From NCBI GenBank assembly GCA_965219925.1, contig OZ244795.1:620001-684000 (forward strand): DNA of 64,000 nt, given 5' to 3'. Source of the DNA: Bin87 sp965219925. GTDB lineage: Bacteria; Chloroflexota; Dehalococcoidia; Lucifugimonadales; UBA3495. The translations under genes were made by a program, and so were the position numbers. Each line of letters opens with the position of its first letter. Within the stretch, counting starts at the first letter, position 1. The notes under the pieces were generated by a model. The model was not told the origin of the DNA. It was given only the letters and a program-made list of their open reading frames with translations, and ran no database searches. Positions 54,801-63,467 of the stretch are shown here, piece by piece.

Positions 54801-55353
54801 CGCCGTCGGAACGGAAGATGGTGTATCCGGTCAGCGGGTATTCGGTGTCGCACTGCTCGACGGCCGGCACTGTCGATGCCAGCCAGGTCAGGTTGACGGT
54901 GGCCGTTTCGTCGGTGGACTCGGGTTCTGCTACGGCTCCGGTGAGGTTGCCGGGTGCCGATGGCGTGTCCGGGACATCTGCGGAGGCGGATTCAGAGGCT
55001 GGGCTGTTGCCATGGGCGCTGTTGGCCCTGACAGAGTAGGCGTAGGTGGTTCCCGGCTCGACCGCGTGGTCGGAGAACGTGGTGTCGGTGCCAGCGGCTT
55101 GGAACTCCTCGCCGTCGGCCCTGATGATGGTGTAGCTGGATGTCAGCGTGTCGGGAGCGTCCCAGCTGACCCGTATGCGGGGGTCCTCACCGTCTGGGAC
55201 GATCAGGTGGGCCAGAGTGTTATCCGGTGTTCCTGGCGGGCCGGTGTTGGCCGTTGCGTTGCCTTGGTGGAAAACGGCCAGCAGGATTGCAGCGGCTGCC
55301 ACTACGGCGGCGACCGCAACCCAAGGTCTGGCGGGTGGTCTCGGAATTCGCAT
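51817..55353 (-). CDS. Giant exported protein built of tandem Fn3 domains
   Basis: 1178 residues. The signal peptide/anchor is PWVAVAAVVAAAAILLAVF at residues 11-29, followed by about twelve fibronectin-III domains. Each has the pattern P..(L/V).A......I.L.W.AP......Y.V......W....AD.TSH......G..Y.YRV.A.N..G.S.W, for example PENLSATVDGNDNVLSW-type starts (here QPDNLSATVDGNDNVLSWTA). The late domain (PPAWLSFTPFGNRIFIQWAS) diverges. No enzymatic domain or sorting signal. Likely an extracellular adhesion or matrix protein. GAGGTG precedes the ATG. Third of three large surface-protein genes on this strand. Confidence 0.9.
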   Translation of the reverse strand: MRIPRPPARPWVAVAAVVAAAAILLAVFHQGNATANTGPPGTPDNTLAHLIVPDGEDPRIRVSWDAPDTLTSSYTIIRADGEEFQAAGTDTTFSDHAVEPGTTYAYSVRANSAHGNSPASESASADVPDTPSAPGNLTGAVAEPESTDETATVNLTWLASTVPAVEQCDTEYPLTGYTIFRSDGDQETELGTADAGATSFNDTTAAFSTSYTYRVTARSAIGASPASETSVSVFSRPVLPPTGMTASIADPFDDNISLSWNAPSEGADIVQYSVHRYLGPDPYEGTDTPITLFVPAPESSAVDTTAQAGVTYSYLVIAHSAFNVSLPSDTAVIEAPASASGLTATAADAAIDLVWNAPAAGTPGAYRVERQPLDGEWTNIADTTATSHSDNTAQPNNAYRYRVQHRNQHGGSTWTESEPVTLIAVPGQPDNLSATVDGNDNVLSWTAPDSPFIDGYRIQHYISGIDWHSLAEGITDTGYRHVAAQADVTHHYAVQAYNAAGNGPWSEPASATRITPPSAPHNVSAQLDADDIIVTWERPDTVHVSGYTVRHQAGSADPVESDRLPEGQTSHRITDVTGDVTYRISVQAYNDAGDSAWSEDVGIMRRLAPSAPTNFAVAVGATDIVLSWEAPETGAADGYNVEYGEQDSEELATQQLTAEQTSYTHANSVEGVTYQYRVQAHNTTGESPWSETLTASRTLAPPAPTSPTVVVSGSAITISWTAPASGVVESYEVQYGFAGSGETDTASVDASMISFTHLDAVGDTRYSYRVRSANSVGNSDWAGPVEAMWVVPPEPPTGVTAAIDGDDILVSWTRPDVTFIDEYQLHLRPQNTEQWTSVVVAADQTSHRQVGPTPGTTYEYRIRAVNAGGVSQWTDAVSAVWHQGAAPPAWLSFTPFGNRIFIQWASSVTQDVSGYQIRYRIDGGDWTQEDATRAFYLADWSADQNVHEYQMRALEGQQPGDWSAIHRATIATPQPVPSLTANREGANSARLHWEHPASGQPYRYIIQSKAKNQQSFNYLATASGYVTTRRVEVGYDKGYTFRVLAQNHVGVNGPHQEGVTAAATVPAQVHQGDHIPHNINARMLDNATVLLTWNAPQRTGHQVDSYRIYRKPVSDTSQLGDSYENHVLVAQTGNANTSYIDHTAKPGIAYEYGVAAYRSRFSDPLSPISHPAYARSWE

Positions 55354-55827
55354 GGTCTATTCACCTCATTTGGGTAGATAGACTTAATGTAGCGAAACAC
55401 CTCGGACCTTCATGTCGGTTAGCCCCCCGCCCGGGCTTGGCGAGGCCGATTCGTGAGCACGGGAGACGGTAAAATTGTTGGCAGGATTTTGGAATTCAAA
55501 CACCTGCTTGGCCCAGTGCTTTGGCAGCGAGTAGCCGGGCCTGGGGTCCGGCGAACGACCGGTTTAGGTGACGGAGTGGGCGTCCCGGCTCGTCGCCGAC
55601 GAGTTTCACCAGCCGAGACCGGATGCGCTACTGGCTGGGCTCTCCCGGGTTACCGACAAAAGACTGACTGCTCCGTTGGTCGGTGGCGGTTGGCACCACG
55701 TCTAATCCCCAATCCACCGAAAAGATGAACGTCTCGGCGTGCTGAAGGGTTAAGAAAGTGCTCCTGTGCTTCTGGGACAATGGTTTTGGAAACACGAAAC
55801 CGGCCCCAGACAAGGAGCATCCAAAAA
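55354..55827. other. Intergenic region without a supported gene
   Basis: Holds the upstream side of the Fn3-array gene (probable promoter, not resolved) and the lead-in to an IS1380 fragment. Frames on either strand are short and unconvincing. Confidence 0.45.
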
Positions 55828-56130
55828 ATGCTACCACGCAACCACCCCGACCGGATCCAAATCACCTTCGACGATCCCAGTCTGGTGGCCGATGCCGGGC
55901 TGCTCCTTCCCGTCACCTTGGCCCGGCATCTGGGCCTGCCCCAATTGGTCCAGCAGCACCTGGATCTGGGCAATGCCCCGGGCCGGGCGAACACGGGCGA
56001 CAAGGTGATGACACTGGTGGCGTCTGCGCTGGCTGGGGGCGACTGCATTGACGCCGATGTGTTGCGCACCGGCGCGACGTCTCACTTTGCATCTTCCCCA
56101 ACGCTGGCCCTGGGAAGCCGAGTTCAGTGA
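55828..56130 (+). pseudogene. IS1380-family transposase, N-terminal fragment
   Basis: After AAGGAG and a ten-base spacer the ATG at 55828 opens RIQITFDDPSLVADAGLLLP, TLARHLGLPQLVQQHLDLG and TGDKVMTLVASALAGGDCID, the N-terminus of IS1380-family transposases. After DADVLRTGAT the homology ends and the frame closes at 56130. No other end of the element is found, so only a decayed edge remains. Confidence 0.75.
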
Positions 56131-56501
56131 CGCCTTGGCACGATTGCAAGCCTTGCCTATTCCAGCCTGACGGCGGCAACCAGCCCGCTGACCCGCCATC
56201 CGGTCAACTGAACGTCCCCGCCAACTCGCGTCAACTCGGTCCGCGAGGGGCACTTCTTTCCTATCGCCTGTCGAATTCCGCCCACCAGGGCCATCGCGGG
56301 CCGCGATCATCGTGTCTGTGTGGCTACCTCACGCCGCCTTCATCCTCATCTATTGGAATCGGGCCTGGCCTGTTCGCCTTCCCTTACCCATCATCACTTG
56401 TGTCAACGCCAGCGCCCATCGCTTCGGTGGATTCGGGGTAAGGCTATACTAGATCAGCGACTCGCCGACCATCACACTTCGGATACAACCGGTTGGAGAC
56501 G
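56131..56501. other. Intergenic stretch, nothing supported
   Basis: No gene, RNA or strong repeat recognised. It may contain the promoter of the membrane-protein gene that follows (GCTATACTAG at 56445 resembles a -10 region). Confidence 0.4.
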
Positions 56502-57644
56502 ATGATTTTGAGCCAAAGCGAAAACTACCAGCGACGAGTAAATGTTCCGATGTTTGGCCCGATCACCCTCCGGAATGTTTCGTTGGCAGCATCGCTGGCT
56601 TTTGGTGTGCTCGGAATAGTCCTGACGACTGTGTCGTTATTCTTGACCCTCCGAGAACCAGAGACCCGGGTCACGTTTGAAATAATCAGCGCTACGGACG
56701 TTCTGGACTTGCGTAGGTCTCTGAAAGATTTGCGGATCGAGTTCCGCGGCCAGGACCTTCAAGAGCAGGACCTCAACCTAAAAGTCGTGAAGATCAATGT
56801 AGCAAATTCTGGGGAAACGCATATACGGGCTGGCGATTATAGCAATATTGACTGGGGTATCAGAGTTGTAGGAGGCCAAGTCATAGAGGCGAAGGTCGAT
56901 CGATCAAATGCGGCAAATGTGATCTCGACCAACGACCTTCGCTATATCGGATCTGACACCATAGGGTTCCCCAAGATCGTGTTCGATAAACGCGATGCAT
57001 TTGCGATCGAATTGTTGTTGCTACACCCCAATGGCGTAGAACCAGACATCGTACCCATAGGAAAGATTGCCGGAGTGAAAAATTTCGACCTCGCGCCTCC
57101 ACCCATACCCGGTCAAGAGGTGGGGTTTGTTGGACAGGCTTTCGGGGGCAGTTTTCCCATTTTGGCTGTGAGATCGTGGGTTTATTTCGTTGGCTCCATA
57201 ATCATCCTGTTCGCAATCGTTTTTGGATTGGTGGGCGGAGTGATAGCGATCGATAGTGTCCAAAAACGGCGCCGCCGGAAACGTGTGTTACAAACTGAGG
57301 CTATCAAACAAATCGACAGGGTTAGCGTCAGAGATGGCTTGATCGGTCTTTATGGGTCAACCGGGCTCTCTGGGCTTAGGAGATTGTCCGATATCATCGC
57401 AGACCCAAGTGTAATAAGGTGGATGAACCATTCGTCCGAATGGTTGATTTCATATCGAGATAGTGGAAGTGATGAAGAAACTGCGTCAATGATGGATGAG
57501 ATCGGAGATCAGAGCACTTTTTATAGGGTTCGTGATGCCTTGTTGGCGATGGGCGTGATAGACAGAGGGGCGCACGATGAAGCCATAGTAGACCCTGCCC
57601 TTACTAGTGCGGTGAAAGATCTTGTGGCTGAACTGGAGAATTAG
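56502..57644 (+). CDS. Two-helix membrane protein of unknown family
   Basis: 380 residues. The first membrane helix is LAASLAFGVLGIVLTTVSLF (about residues 27-48), the second YFVGSIIILFAIVFGLVGGV (about 228-250). Between them lies a roughly 180-residue sandwich-like domain (RIEFRGQDLQEQDLNLKVVK, NVANSGETHIRAGDY), which a two-pass topology would put outside. The cytoplasmic C-terminal part has a basic start (KRRRRKRVLQTE) and a helical end (FYRVRDALLAMGVIDRG). Base composition is lower in GC than the neighbours, suggesting transfer. Starts at TTG 56493 or ATG 56502 cannot be separated. Membrane plus sensor layout is common in effector genes of defence systems, but this is only a possibility. 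Confidence 0.65.
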   Translation: MILSQSENYQRRVNVPMFGPITLRNVSLAASLAFGVLGIVLTTVSLFLTLREPETRVTFEIISATDVLDLRRSLKDLRIEFRGQDLQEQDLNLKVVKINVANSGETHIRAGDYSNIDWGIRVVGGQVIEAKVDRSNAANVISTNDLRYIGSDTIGFPKIVFDKRDAFAIELLLLHPNGVEPDIVPIGKIAGVKNFDLAPPPIPGQEVGFVGQAFGGSFPILAVRSWVYFVGSIIILFAIVFGLVGGVIAIDSVQKRRRRKRVLQTEAIKQIDRVSVRDGLIGLYGSTGLSGLRRLSDIIADPSVIRWMNHSSEWLISYRDSGSDEETASMMDEIGDQSTFYRVRDALLAMGVIDRGAHDEAIVDPALTSAVKDLVAELEN

Positions 57645-57755
57645 AGACCCTTGTGAGAATCGATGCTCCGCGCCAAAGCGACACGGTAATCGACTGGATT
57701 ACCGGACGACAACCTCACGGCTGACCGCGCCCGATAGTGTTGTAGGGGCGAATAA

Positions 57756-58220
57756 TTATTCGCCCCTACGGTCGGTTGGTTTGGGGGAGTCAGCCCCCGC
57801 CGTGATGAATTCCGACACCCGCTCGCTGATTATGATGGTGGTCGCGTTGGTGTTGGCGCGGATCACGTCGGGCATCACCGAGGCGTCGGCAACGGGAAGA
57901 CCATCGATGCCGTGGACTTGGCCGTGCTGGCTGACCACGGCCATGGAGTCGCTGGCGGGACCCATCTTGCAGGTGCCGGCGATGTGGTGTTGGGTATAGG
58001 CGTTGCGCAGGATCCAGTTGTCTAGGGCGTCGTCGCTGACGGGGTCGGCGTTCACCGGATTCAGCCGTTCGACGATGAACTCCTTGAACGGATACTGCTC
58101 GGCGATTTCCAGGTCCCGGCGGACGGCCTGGCGCATCCGCTGGCAGTTGTAGGGGTCGCTGAACTGCTGGTAGTCGAGGTCGGGCTGCACCGCAGGGTCG
58201 GTGGATTGGAGCCAATGAGC
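57756..58220 (-). pseudogene. GMC oxidoreductase, C-terminal fragment
   Basis: Reads STDPAVQPDLDYQQFSDPYN, HHIAGTCKMGPASDSMAVVS, GLPVADASVMPDVIRANTNA and TIIISERVSEFI. This is the C-terminal quarter of the GMC family, with the active-site His region and NTNAT. The FAD domain and the rest are absent upstream, where the frame runs into unrelated sequence near 58215. It is related to, but clearly different from, the intact gene at 12.2-13.7 kb. Confidence 0.85.
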
Positions 58221-58330
58221 CAAGTGTGGTCAAACGTGCAAACCTCGAAGTGGCGCATCAGGTCAGGCAGTTGCTATACTCGCCTCCCGTTGGGGATCTC
58301 TGACATTTGCCCCGCGGGTTCGGAGGTGTG

Positions 58331-58578
58331 ATGAACGCTTATCGCTGGACGGTACGGGTGGCGTCCGGTGGTGTGGTGTCGCGTTGTTGACGCTCTGGGC
58401 TTTGTTCGTCGCCGTTACCCGGATCTTCGACTTGGTCATCGCCGGCGTGTATCCAGAGGCATGGGTGTTGACTGCCATGATGACAGCGCCGTTCACCATC
58501 GGTACCTTTTCTGCTTTAGTTATTGGGACGGCCTTGGTCGAAAAGGTCCTGCGCCGACGGCGCTCGGCCGCTGTCTGA
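58331..58578 (+). pseudogene. Small two-helix membrane protein, probably frameshifted
   Basis: GGAGGTGTG precedes the ATG at 58331 (MNAYRWTVRVASGG). That frame stops at 58386, while from about 58372 another frame reads LLTLWALFVAVTRIFDLVIA, TAMMTAPFTIGTFSALVIGT and a basic end LVEKVLRRRRSA. One base too many in the GTGGTGTGGTGT run would explain the split. Joined, it is an about 80-residue, two-helix membrane protein of unknown role. Confidence 0.5.
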
Positions 58579-59230
58579 TCTCCGGGCTTCATTTGTTGCT
58601 GGGCCATCGTGCGGCAAAGGGAGGCGCGATTGAGCCACCCATCATGAGTCGTCTTTGGGTAATGAATGACACCGCCGGTATGGCCGCTGCCCCTTGGTTT
58701 CAGCTCGTTGTCCCGAAAACGGTGGTGAAGTCCTGGTGGATTCCCTGCAAAAAGCCGGCCGCCCCGTTGGTCGGTGGCGGCCGGCGTCGCCGTCAGTCAA
58801 CGACGGTTTCATTGTGACAGCGGACGATGGCTCCACGTGCAGGCCGTGCGTCGTCGTTCTGGGCAGCGCGGAATTCGCTTCGCAGCGCGGTGGCGGCTGC
58901 GGCAACACGCTTGTCGGCGCAGCAGACAGGCGGGGTGTTGCGGTTTAGTCGGCGTAGACTGAAGCGTTGTCTAGAGGTCTGGCCGGAAAGCCATTGGCCG
59001 GGTTTTGCACTACGCCAAACAGACGTATTACAGATGAATACGGCGTGATAGTGCATGCAATACGTTTCAAGAATTCATTACTACATCGATAATCGACGTT
59101 CAGAAAATAACGGCTTGGGGAGAATCGGGGTTCCCGGCCAGATTTCTAGGTACCTCTCCGGCACGCTGGGGCCGTGCTCGCAGCTGCTTTCGCGGGTCGA
59201 CATCCGACAAAAACGGCGTTGCCAGACATT
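58579..59230. other. Intergenic stretch, nothing supported
   Basis: No convincing frame on either strand. It holds the lead-in to the operator-like site at 59231. Some frames are long only because of the high GC. Confidence 0.45.
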
Positions 59231-59257
59231 CTGTAAATAGCTGTAATTTATTTACAG
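59231..59257 (+). promoter_or_regulatory. Inverted-repeat operator upstream of the AlbA_2 regulator
   Basis: CTGTAAAT / 11 bases / ATTTACAG, with a further CTGTAAT inside the spacer. It lies 20 bases before the ATG of the next gene, in an AT-rich island that ends in TTATACTAGG. TATACT at 59265-59270 is only seven bases from the ATG, so the transcript may be nearly leaderless. The next gene's own helix-turn-helix could bind here. Confidence 0.5.
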
Positions 59258-59277
59258 TATAGCTTATACTAGGTACT

Positions 59278-60693
59278 ATGTTGCCGCCATTGGAAAATCT
59301 CATCGATCTGTCTCCTGAGGCTCGTACGGAGCGATTGCTAGTCGAGAGAGAAGGCCAATGGTTCGACCGTAAGAGCAACCGGATCGCGCCGCGCGACCTC
59401 GCGGTCACCTTGGTGGCGATGGCGAATGCCGAAGGTGGCATCATCGCGGTCGGCCTCCACAGTGGTGTCTGCGAAGGAGTCCGCTCCGTCGAAAAGTCCC
59501 ATAACGGATGGCGGCAGGCAGCGATGAACTTTACGAGTCCTCCAGTCCGGTGCGATGTCGATCTATTGGCGTGTGTGAACAAACAAGGGGATCCTGACCA
59601 GTTGTTCATTATCACCGTTTATCCTGGAGACCAGCTTCACGCCGACGCTAAGGATGACGCGTATTTACGTGTGGGCGATCAGAACAGGCGTCTGACCTTT
59701 GAACAGAGGCTACAGTTACGCTATGACCGTTGGGACACGGGCTTCGAGATTTCTCAAGTGCGAGGTAGAGGCAGCCCGGTCTTGGACGACAGTATGTTAC
59801 TTGATTATGCTTCCCACATGGAGGTGCCTGATCCGATAAGATTGTTGCAAGCTCGTGGCGTCATGGATTCTAACGGTGAACCGTTTACTGCTGGTGAATT
59901 ATTGTTTGGAGTCGACCCTTCACCAGTTTATCCTCAGGCATTTGTGAGGGTGCTGAAGTACGCTGGAACCCAACAACTTACTGGTTCGGTCCAAAATCTC
60001 GTCGCTGATACTCGCTGTGAAGGGCCCTTGCCTCTGCAGGTGGATAAGGCTCAGGAGGCGGTGCGCTCTCTGATCTCGAGGCAGAGGTCGCTGGGACCAG
60101 ACGGACGCTTCGACTGGTATGGGATCGTGCCAGAGGAAGTTTGGCTAGAAGCCTTGGTCAATGCTGTCATACATCGTGCTTACAGTAACTTTGGGGATCA
60201 TATTCGGGTGATTCTGTTCGATGACCGTATTGAAGTGTTCAGCCCCGGACGGTTCCCTGGGTTGATCAACCCCATTGACCTTATGCGGGTTCCGCGATTC
60301 GCTCGCAATCCCAGAATTGCTCGCGTGATGTCGGATCTGTCGTATGGCCAAGAATTAGGAGAGGGATTGCGCCGTATGGTGCAGGTAATGGAATCAACTG
60401 GCCGGCAACGTCCAGTGGTGGAGCAAACCTCTGGAGGGGTCTTGGTGACCCTGTTAAGCCGCGTATATGATGTAGATGAGACGTATGGCTTGCCTGACTC
60501 TACTCTGAAATTACTGCAGCAAATGGCTATCGTCGAACGTGCTCAAACTGGCGAACTGGCCGGAAAGGTGGGTATTTCCCGCCCCGTAGCTTTGCGTTCG
60601 CTGCGTCTCTTGGAATCGCGTGGATTGGTGAGGCACGTAGCAATAGGCCCTACCGATCCGAAAGCTTACTGGATTATAGAAGGTAGGGATTGA
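59278..60693 (+). CDS. AlbA_2/HATPase-type ATP-binding regulator
   Basis: 471 residues in three parts. An AlbA_2 (Schlafen-like) domain at about 20-140 (EREGQWFDRKSNRIAPRDLA, VAMANAEGGIIAVGL, DDAYLRVGDQNRRLT). A HATPase_c_4-like region at about 285-385 (EALVNAVIHRAYSNFGDHIR, DRIEVFSPGRFPGL, GQELGEGLRRMVQVM). A C-terminal winged helix (AQTGELAGKVGISRPVALRS, LRLLESRGLVRHV). Such proteins are found as transcription regulators or accessory proteins of defence and mobile elements. No SD precedes the ATG; an operator-like palindrome does. Self-regulation is plausible. Its GC is lower than that of the core genes. Confidence 0.85.
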   Translation: MLPPLENLIDLSPEARTERLLVEREGQWFDRKSNRIAPRDLAVTLVAMANAEGGIIAVGLHSGVCEGVRSVEKSHNGWRQAAMNFTSPPVRCDVDLLACVNKQGDPDQLFIITVYPGDQLHADAKDDAYLRVGDQNRRLTFEQRLQLRYDRWDTGFEISQVRGRGSPVLDDSMLLDYASHMEVPDPIRLLQARGVMDSNGEPFTAGELLFGVDPSPVYPQAFVRVLKYAGTQQLTGSVQNLVADTRCEGPLPLQVDKAQEAVRSLISRQRSLGPDGRFDWYGIVPEEVWLEALVNAVIHRAYSNFGDHIRVILFDDRIEVFSPGRFPGLINPIDLMRVPRFARNPRIARVMSDLSYGQELGEGLRRMVQVMESTGRQRPVVEQTSGGVLVTLLSRVYDVDETYGLPDSTLKLLQQMAIVERAQTGELAGKVGISRPVALRSLRLLESRGLVRHVAIGPTDPKAYWIIEGRD

Positions 60694-60701
60694 CGGTTCG
60701 C

Positions 60702-60938
60702 TTACCGCCGAATGCACAGAGCTGTATTAGCTGTATTGACAGCTGCATACAGCTGCTCTTCTCGGGAAGGATGGGCGCTGCCGTGCACGCAGACGTCGTC
60801 AATGACCCGGGCGTTGCCGAAGGTCTGAGCCGTGCCGGAGATGTTGGCGTTTCCCGAAAACTGGGCGTCCTGGGAGCCCCGGACGTAATCGTAGGTCCAA
60901 GCGTCGTTGTTCTGGTGTAGGTTCCTTTCGTGCTTCAC
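60702..60938 (-). CDS. Short hexapeptide-repeat-like protein
   Basis: 78 residues from a GTG at 60938. The core has imperfect hexapeptide-like units (QDAQFSGNANISGTAQTFGN, ARVIDDVCVHGSA) like the left-handed helix segments of phage and plasmid proteins. It directly follows the 29-codon frame below (TAA then GTG). Probably the C-terminal scrap of a longer repeat protein or a small cargo protein. Confidence 0.4.
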   Translation of the reverse strand: MKHERNLHQNNDAWTYDYVRGSQDAQFSGNANISGTAQTFGNARVIDDVCVHGSAHPSREEQLYAAVNTANTALCIRR

Positions 60939-61028
60939 TTATCCGCCCACCGTGCCGGTGAGACCCTGGGGGCCGTCGCGAAGGGCGACGGTCTGGGCGG
61001 CGGCGCGGGTCTCGTACTTCCTTCTCAT
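60939..61028 (-). CDS. 29-residue peptide preceding the hexapeptide frame
   Basis: MRRKYETRAAAQTVALRDG then PQGLTGTVGG and stop. GAGGAAG lies six bases before the ATG. Its TAA abuts the GTG of the next frame, so the pair would be translationally coupled if both are real. Too short to assign. Confidence 0.3.
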   Translation of the reverse strand: MRRKYETRAAAQTVALRDGPQGLTGTVGG

Positions 61029-61159
61029 TTTCTGCTTCCTCGGGTGTCAAGGGCGGCGACAAAACGTGCCACTGGGGTGACGCCCTTGACACTCTTGGTT
61101 TCGAATAGAAAAAACCGGTTTCATTTTGTTTGGCGACAGCGAAAAGGCAAGGAGAGCGC

Positions 61160-62776
61160 ATGTCGATTCGGTGGGATGAGTTTGAGCCTCAAAAATACGA
61201 GGGTATGGTGTCGGTCCTGCTCAGTCGCCTGCATCCGGACGCCCAGCGAATCGATGGCAAGGGTGGTGATGGTGGTCGGGATGTACAGATTGTCGACGGA
61301 CAGGCCGGCCTGCTCGACGACGCCTTCGAGCTAAAGTCCTTTACTGGCCGGATGACTGCATCCCGGCGAGAGCAGGTGGCCCGTTCACTGAGACGGGCAG
61401 CGGCTCTTGGGCCAGCGCGGTGGACACTCGTTGTGCCCATCGATCCGACTCCCGCCGAGGACAAGTGGTTTCGGAAGCTCGGCGCGGGCTACGGCTTCCC
61501 GATCGCCTGGTTGGGAGAAACCTGGCTTGACGAGAAAATGTCGGCGTTTCCAGACATTCGGCGGTACTTCGTGGAAGGGGCAAAAGACGAGGTGTACCAA
61601 TTGCTTCTGGAACTTCGGGAAGAAGAGGCCCGAATTACTGACGTCCATGGGGCAGTAGCACGGTTACGGACGCTCCGCGAGCGCCTTAATGAGATCGATC
61701 CCTACTATCGCTATGAGATGTCCACTGTAACCGCCGAGGCGAATAGGTGGCCATCGGATGTTGTGTTCTCAGTTTGGTCTGGAGACGTGCGAGTTGACGT
61801 CTATCCGAAGTATCCCGGGGCTGTCGAGGATCGACCTATCACCATGGCCGTCATGGTGGCCTTGGAGTCAGAAGACCTAGTGATTCAGGACTCGCTGGGC
61901 TACGGTCTGGAGACCACCATACCGCGTCGCATGATTAGAAGCGTAACGATTGATGCACCATCCGGTCTTGGAGCGACTTTCACTGAAGCGGAGTTGACCC
62001 TCTTTCCTATCGACACAAGGCTGCACGAGCCCGTCACCATAGCATTGGACATCATGGACGGAGACAAGCTTATAGCCAGTTGCCCGGTTCGATTCACGGA
62101 ACAGACCGGAGGTCCAAAGGGATCCATCTTTAGTGGGACTGATAGCACTGGTTGGTTGGAAACTCGACTGACGGTGAAGGTCGTGGAAAATGAGGTTGAA
62201 GGCCAGTTTCGGCTGAATCCCAATTCTGCGATGCCAGCTGCCCTCGTTCCACTTTTCCGATGGCTTGATGCATGGCAGCCTCCTCGCCACCTCAAGATTC
62301 GCTGGCGCGAGGACTTCGAGATGTACGGTGAAGTGAATAGACCCCTTGTGGCAGACGGGATCTTTGGCAGATTGGTTGAGGCGCTTGCCTATCTGCAGGA
62401 CCGTAGCGGCATTTACTCGGAAATGCCATCCTCACTTAGTAACGAGGACGCACAGGAAATCGTCACTGTTGTGGCCCTGATGAAGGGGGGAAATATCGCC
62501 CTCAAATGGAAATCTTTCAACCTGAGGTTGGATCGATGGGGCCCGGAGCTTAAAGAACTAGAGAGTGGTGGTGTGATGCAATTCATCTTCGAACACGAAA
62601 CCTCTCTCAAGCTAGAGGGAGTAGTGATTCCGATAGGACGGATCCGAACTCATATCCCGTCGGCTCGTCTCGCCGACTGCGAATCCGTCCAACGAGACTT
62701 GGCGTCCGGATCAGTTCCGCCCCTACGGCTGGTACCTGGAGATAGCAATGAGGCACAACGGTTCCTGGTGTCTTGA
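61160..62776 (+). CDS. Mrr-like PD-(D/E)XK protein with large unknown C-terminal region
   Basis: 538 residues; AAGGAG five bases before the ATG. Residues 1-120 resemble restriction-endonuclease-fold proteins: EPQKYEGMVSVLLSRLHPDA (Glu14), GKGGDGGRDVQI (Asp41) and FELKSF (Glu57, Lys59), then an Arg-rich helix. The remaining 420 residues (for example DVVFSVWSGDVRVDVYPKYP, MQFIFEHETSLKLEGVVIPI) form mainly beta structure I do not recognise. The catalytic set is complete. It is the intact gene after the AlbA_2 regulator on the same strand, with small opposite-strand frames between. Probably a stand-alone nuclease effector or methyl-/modification-dependent nuclease; inference. Confidence 0.75.
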   Translation: MSIRWDEFEPQKYEGMVSVLLSRLHPDAQRIDGKGGDGGRDVQIVDGQAGLLDDAFELKSFTGRMTASRREQVARSLRRAAALGPARWTLVVPIDPTPAEDKWFRKLGAGYGFPIAWLGETWLDEKMSAFPDIRRYFVEGAKDEVYQLLLELREEEARITDVHGAVARLRTLRERLNEIDPYYRYEMSTVTAEANRWPSDVVFSVWSGDVRVDVYPKYPGAVEDRPITMAVMVALESEDLVIQDSLGYGLETTIPRRMIRSVTIDAPSGLGATFTEAELTLFPIDTRLHEPVTIALDIMDGDKLIASCPVRFTEQTGGPKGSIFSGTDSTGWLETRLTVKVVENEVEGQFRLNPNSAMPAALVPLFRWLDAWQPPRHLKIRWREDFEMYGEVNRPLVADGIFGRLVEALAYLQDRSGIYSEMPSSLSNEDAQEIVTVVALMKGGNIALKWKSFNLRLDRWGPELKELESGGVMQFIFEHETSLKLEGVVIPIGRIRTHIPSARLADCESVQRDLASGSVPPLRLVPGDSNEAQRFLVS

Positions 62777-62954
62777 CCACGATGGAGGCCATACAGGTGA
62801 TTACTTTTCCCTCTCGCCTAGTAGAACGGTACCACGTGGTTAAAGAGCATTACGGGAACGAGATGAGGTTTTCGTTCATTGAGAAAATGAGGGTCTCGGG
62901 TGGCCCTGCGAGTGCTGGGTAGTGTTCTGCGCGCGTTATCTACGGAATGAGAAC

Positions 62955-62983
62955 GCCGCCGGCCTTGGTCTGGCGGCGGCTTT
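62955..62983 (+). terminator. Terminator-like hairpin
   Basis: GCCGCCGGCC / TTGGTCT / GGCGGCGGC (one bulged base) followed by TTT, 180 bases after the Mrr-like gene. The stem is strong but the T-run short. The surrounding 62777-63112 shows no gene. Confidence 0.45.
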
Positions 62984-63112
62984 GCTGCGAATGATTGTGT
63001 CCGATTCGTTGTTATGCTGGTGGCCGTGCTCGGTCTCTGCTCCGATTGGTTTTGTCGGTACAGTCATTGCAGCGCGTGCCGCCGGGTTTCGCCGGTTGGG
63101 GACACTCGCGTG

Positions 63113-63360
63113 TCAAGGGCGGTGCTCTTTGCGTTCATCGGGAGTTAGCGTAGCTTTGTTCGGCTTTCTGGGGTATTTGGGCTTGGCGGAGTTGGGCATC
63201 GCCTTTGCTCGCGGCTTGGGCGTAGCCTCGGCTGCAGGGCGTCGGGGCTTTTTAGCCGCCGGCTTCGGCTCATAGAACGGATTGGTGGGCATCGGGAAGT
63301 CGAACTCCCACTCGAATGTTGTGCCTACTGCCCACTTGTGCGGGTTGGTGTGGGGTGTGT
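63113..63360 (-). pseudogene. Basic linker protein related to the 41-kb zinc-finger gene, finger lost
   Basis: On the minus strand HKWAVGTTFEWEFDFPMPTN is nearly identical to the 41.6-kb relative, followed by a Lys/Pro/Ala-rich linker (KPAAKKPRRPAAEATPKPRA) and TLTPDERKEHRP, then TGA at 63115-63113. The C-terminal cysteine finger of the relative is missing and no start codon precedes the conserved block, so both ends are incomplete. Confidence 0.6.
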
Positions 63361-63404
63361 TCGGGTAACGGTGTTGGTCTAGGGTAACTGTCTGCTCTCG
63401 TCGG

Positions 63405-63443
63405 AATAAAAATGACCGTGGGCATCAAGGTGCCCGCGGTCAT
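63405..63443 (-). terminator. Rho-independent terminator of the last zinc-finger gene
   Basis: ATGACCGCGGGCA / CCTTGA / TGCCCACGGTCAT on the minus strand (13-bp arms, one G-T) followed by TTTTTATT. It lies 24 bases after the stop of the zinc-finger gene at 63468. Confidence 0.85.
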
Positions 63444-63467
63444 AATCGCTTGAGCGTTTTTCCGGGG

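Noticed and set aside
58263..58607. 114-codon minus-strand frame
   Set aside because: Antisense to a clear two-helix membrane sequence on the plus strand; low-complexity Thr/Ala/Arg composition.
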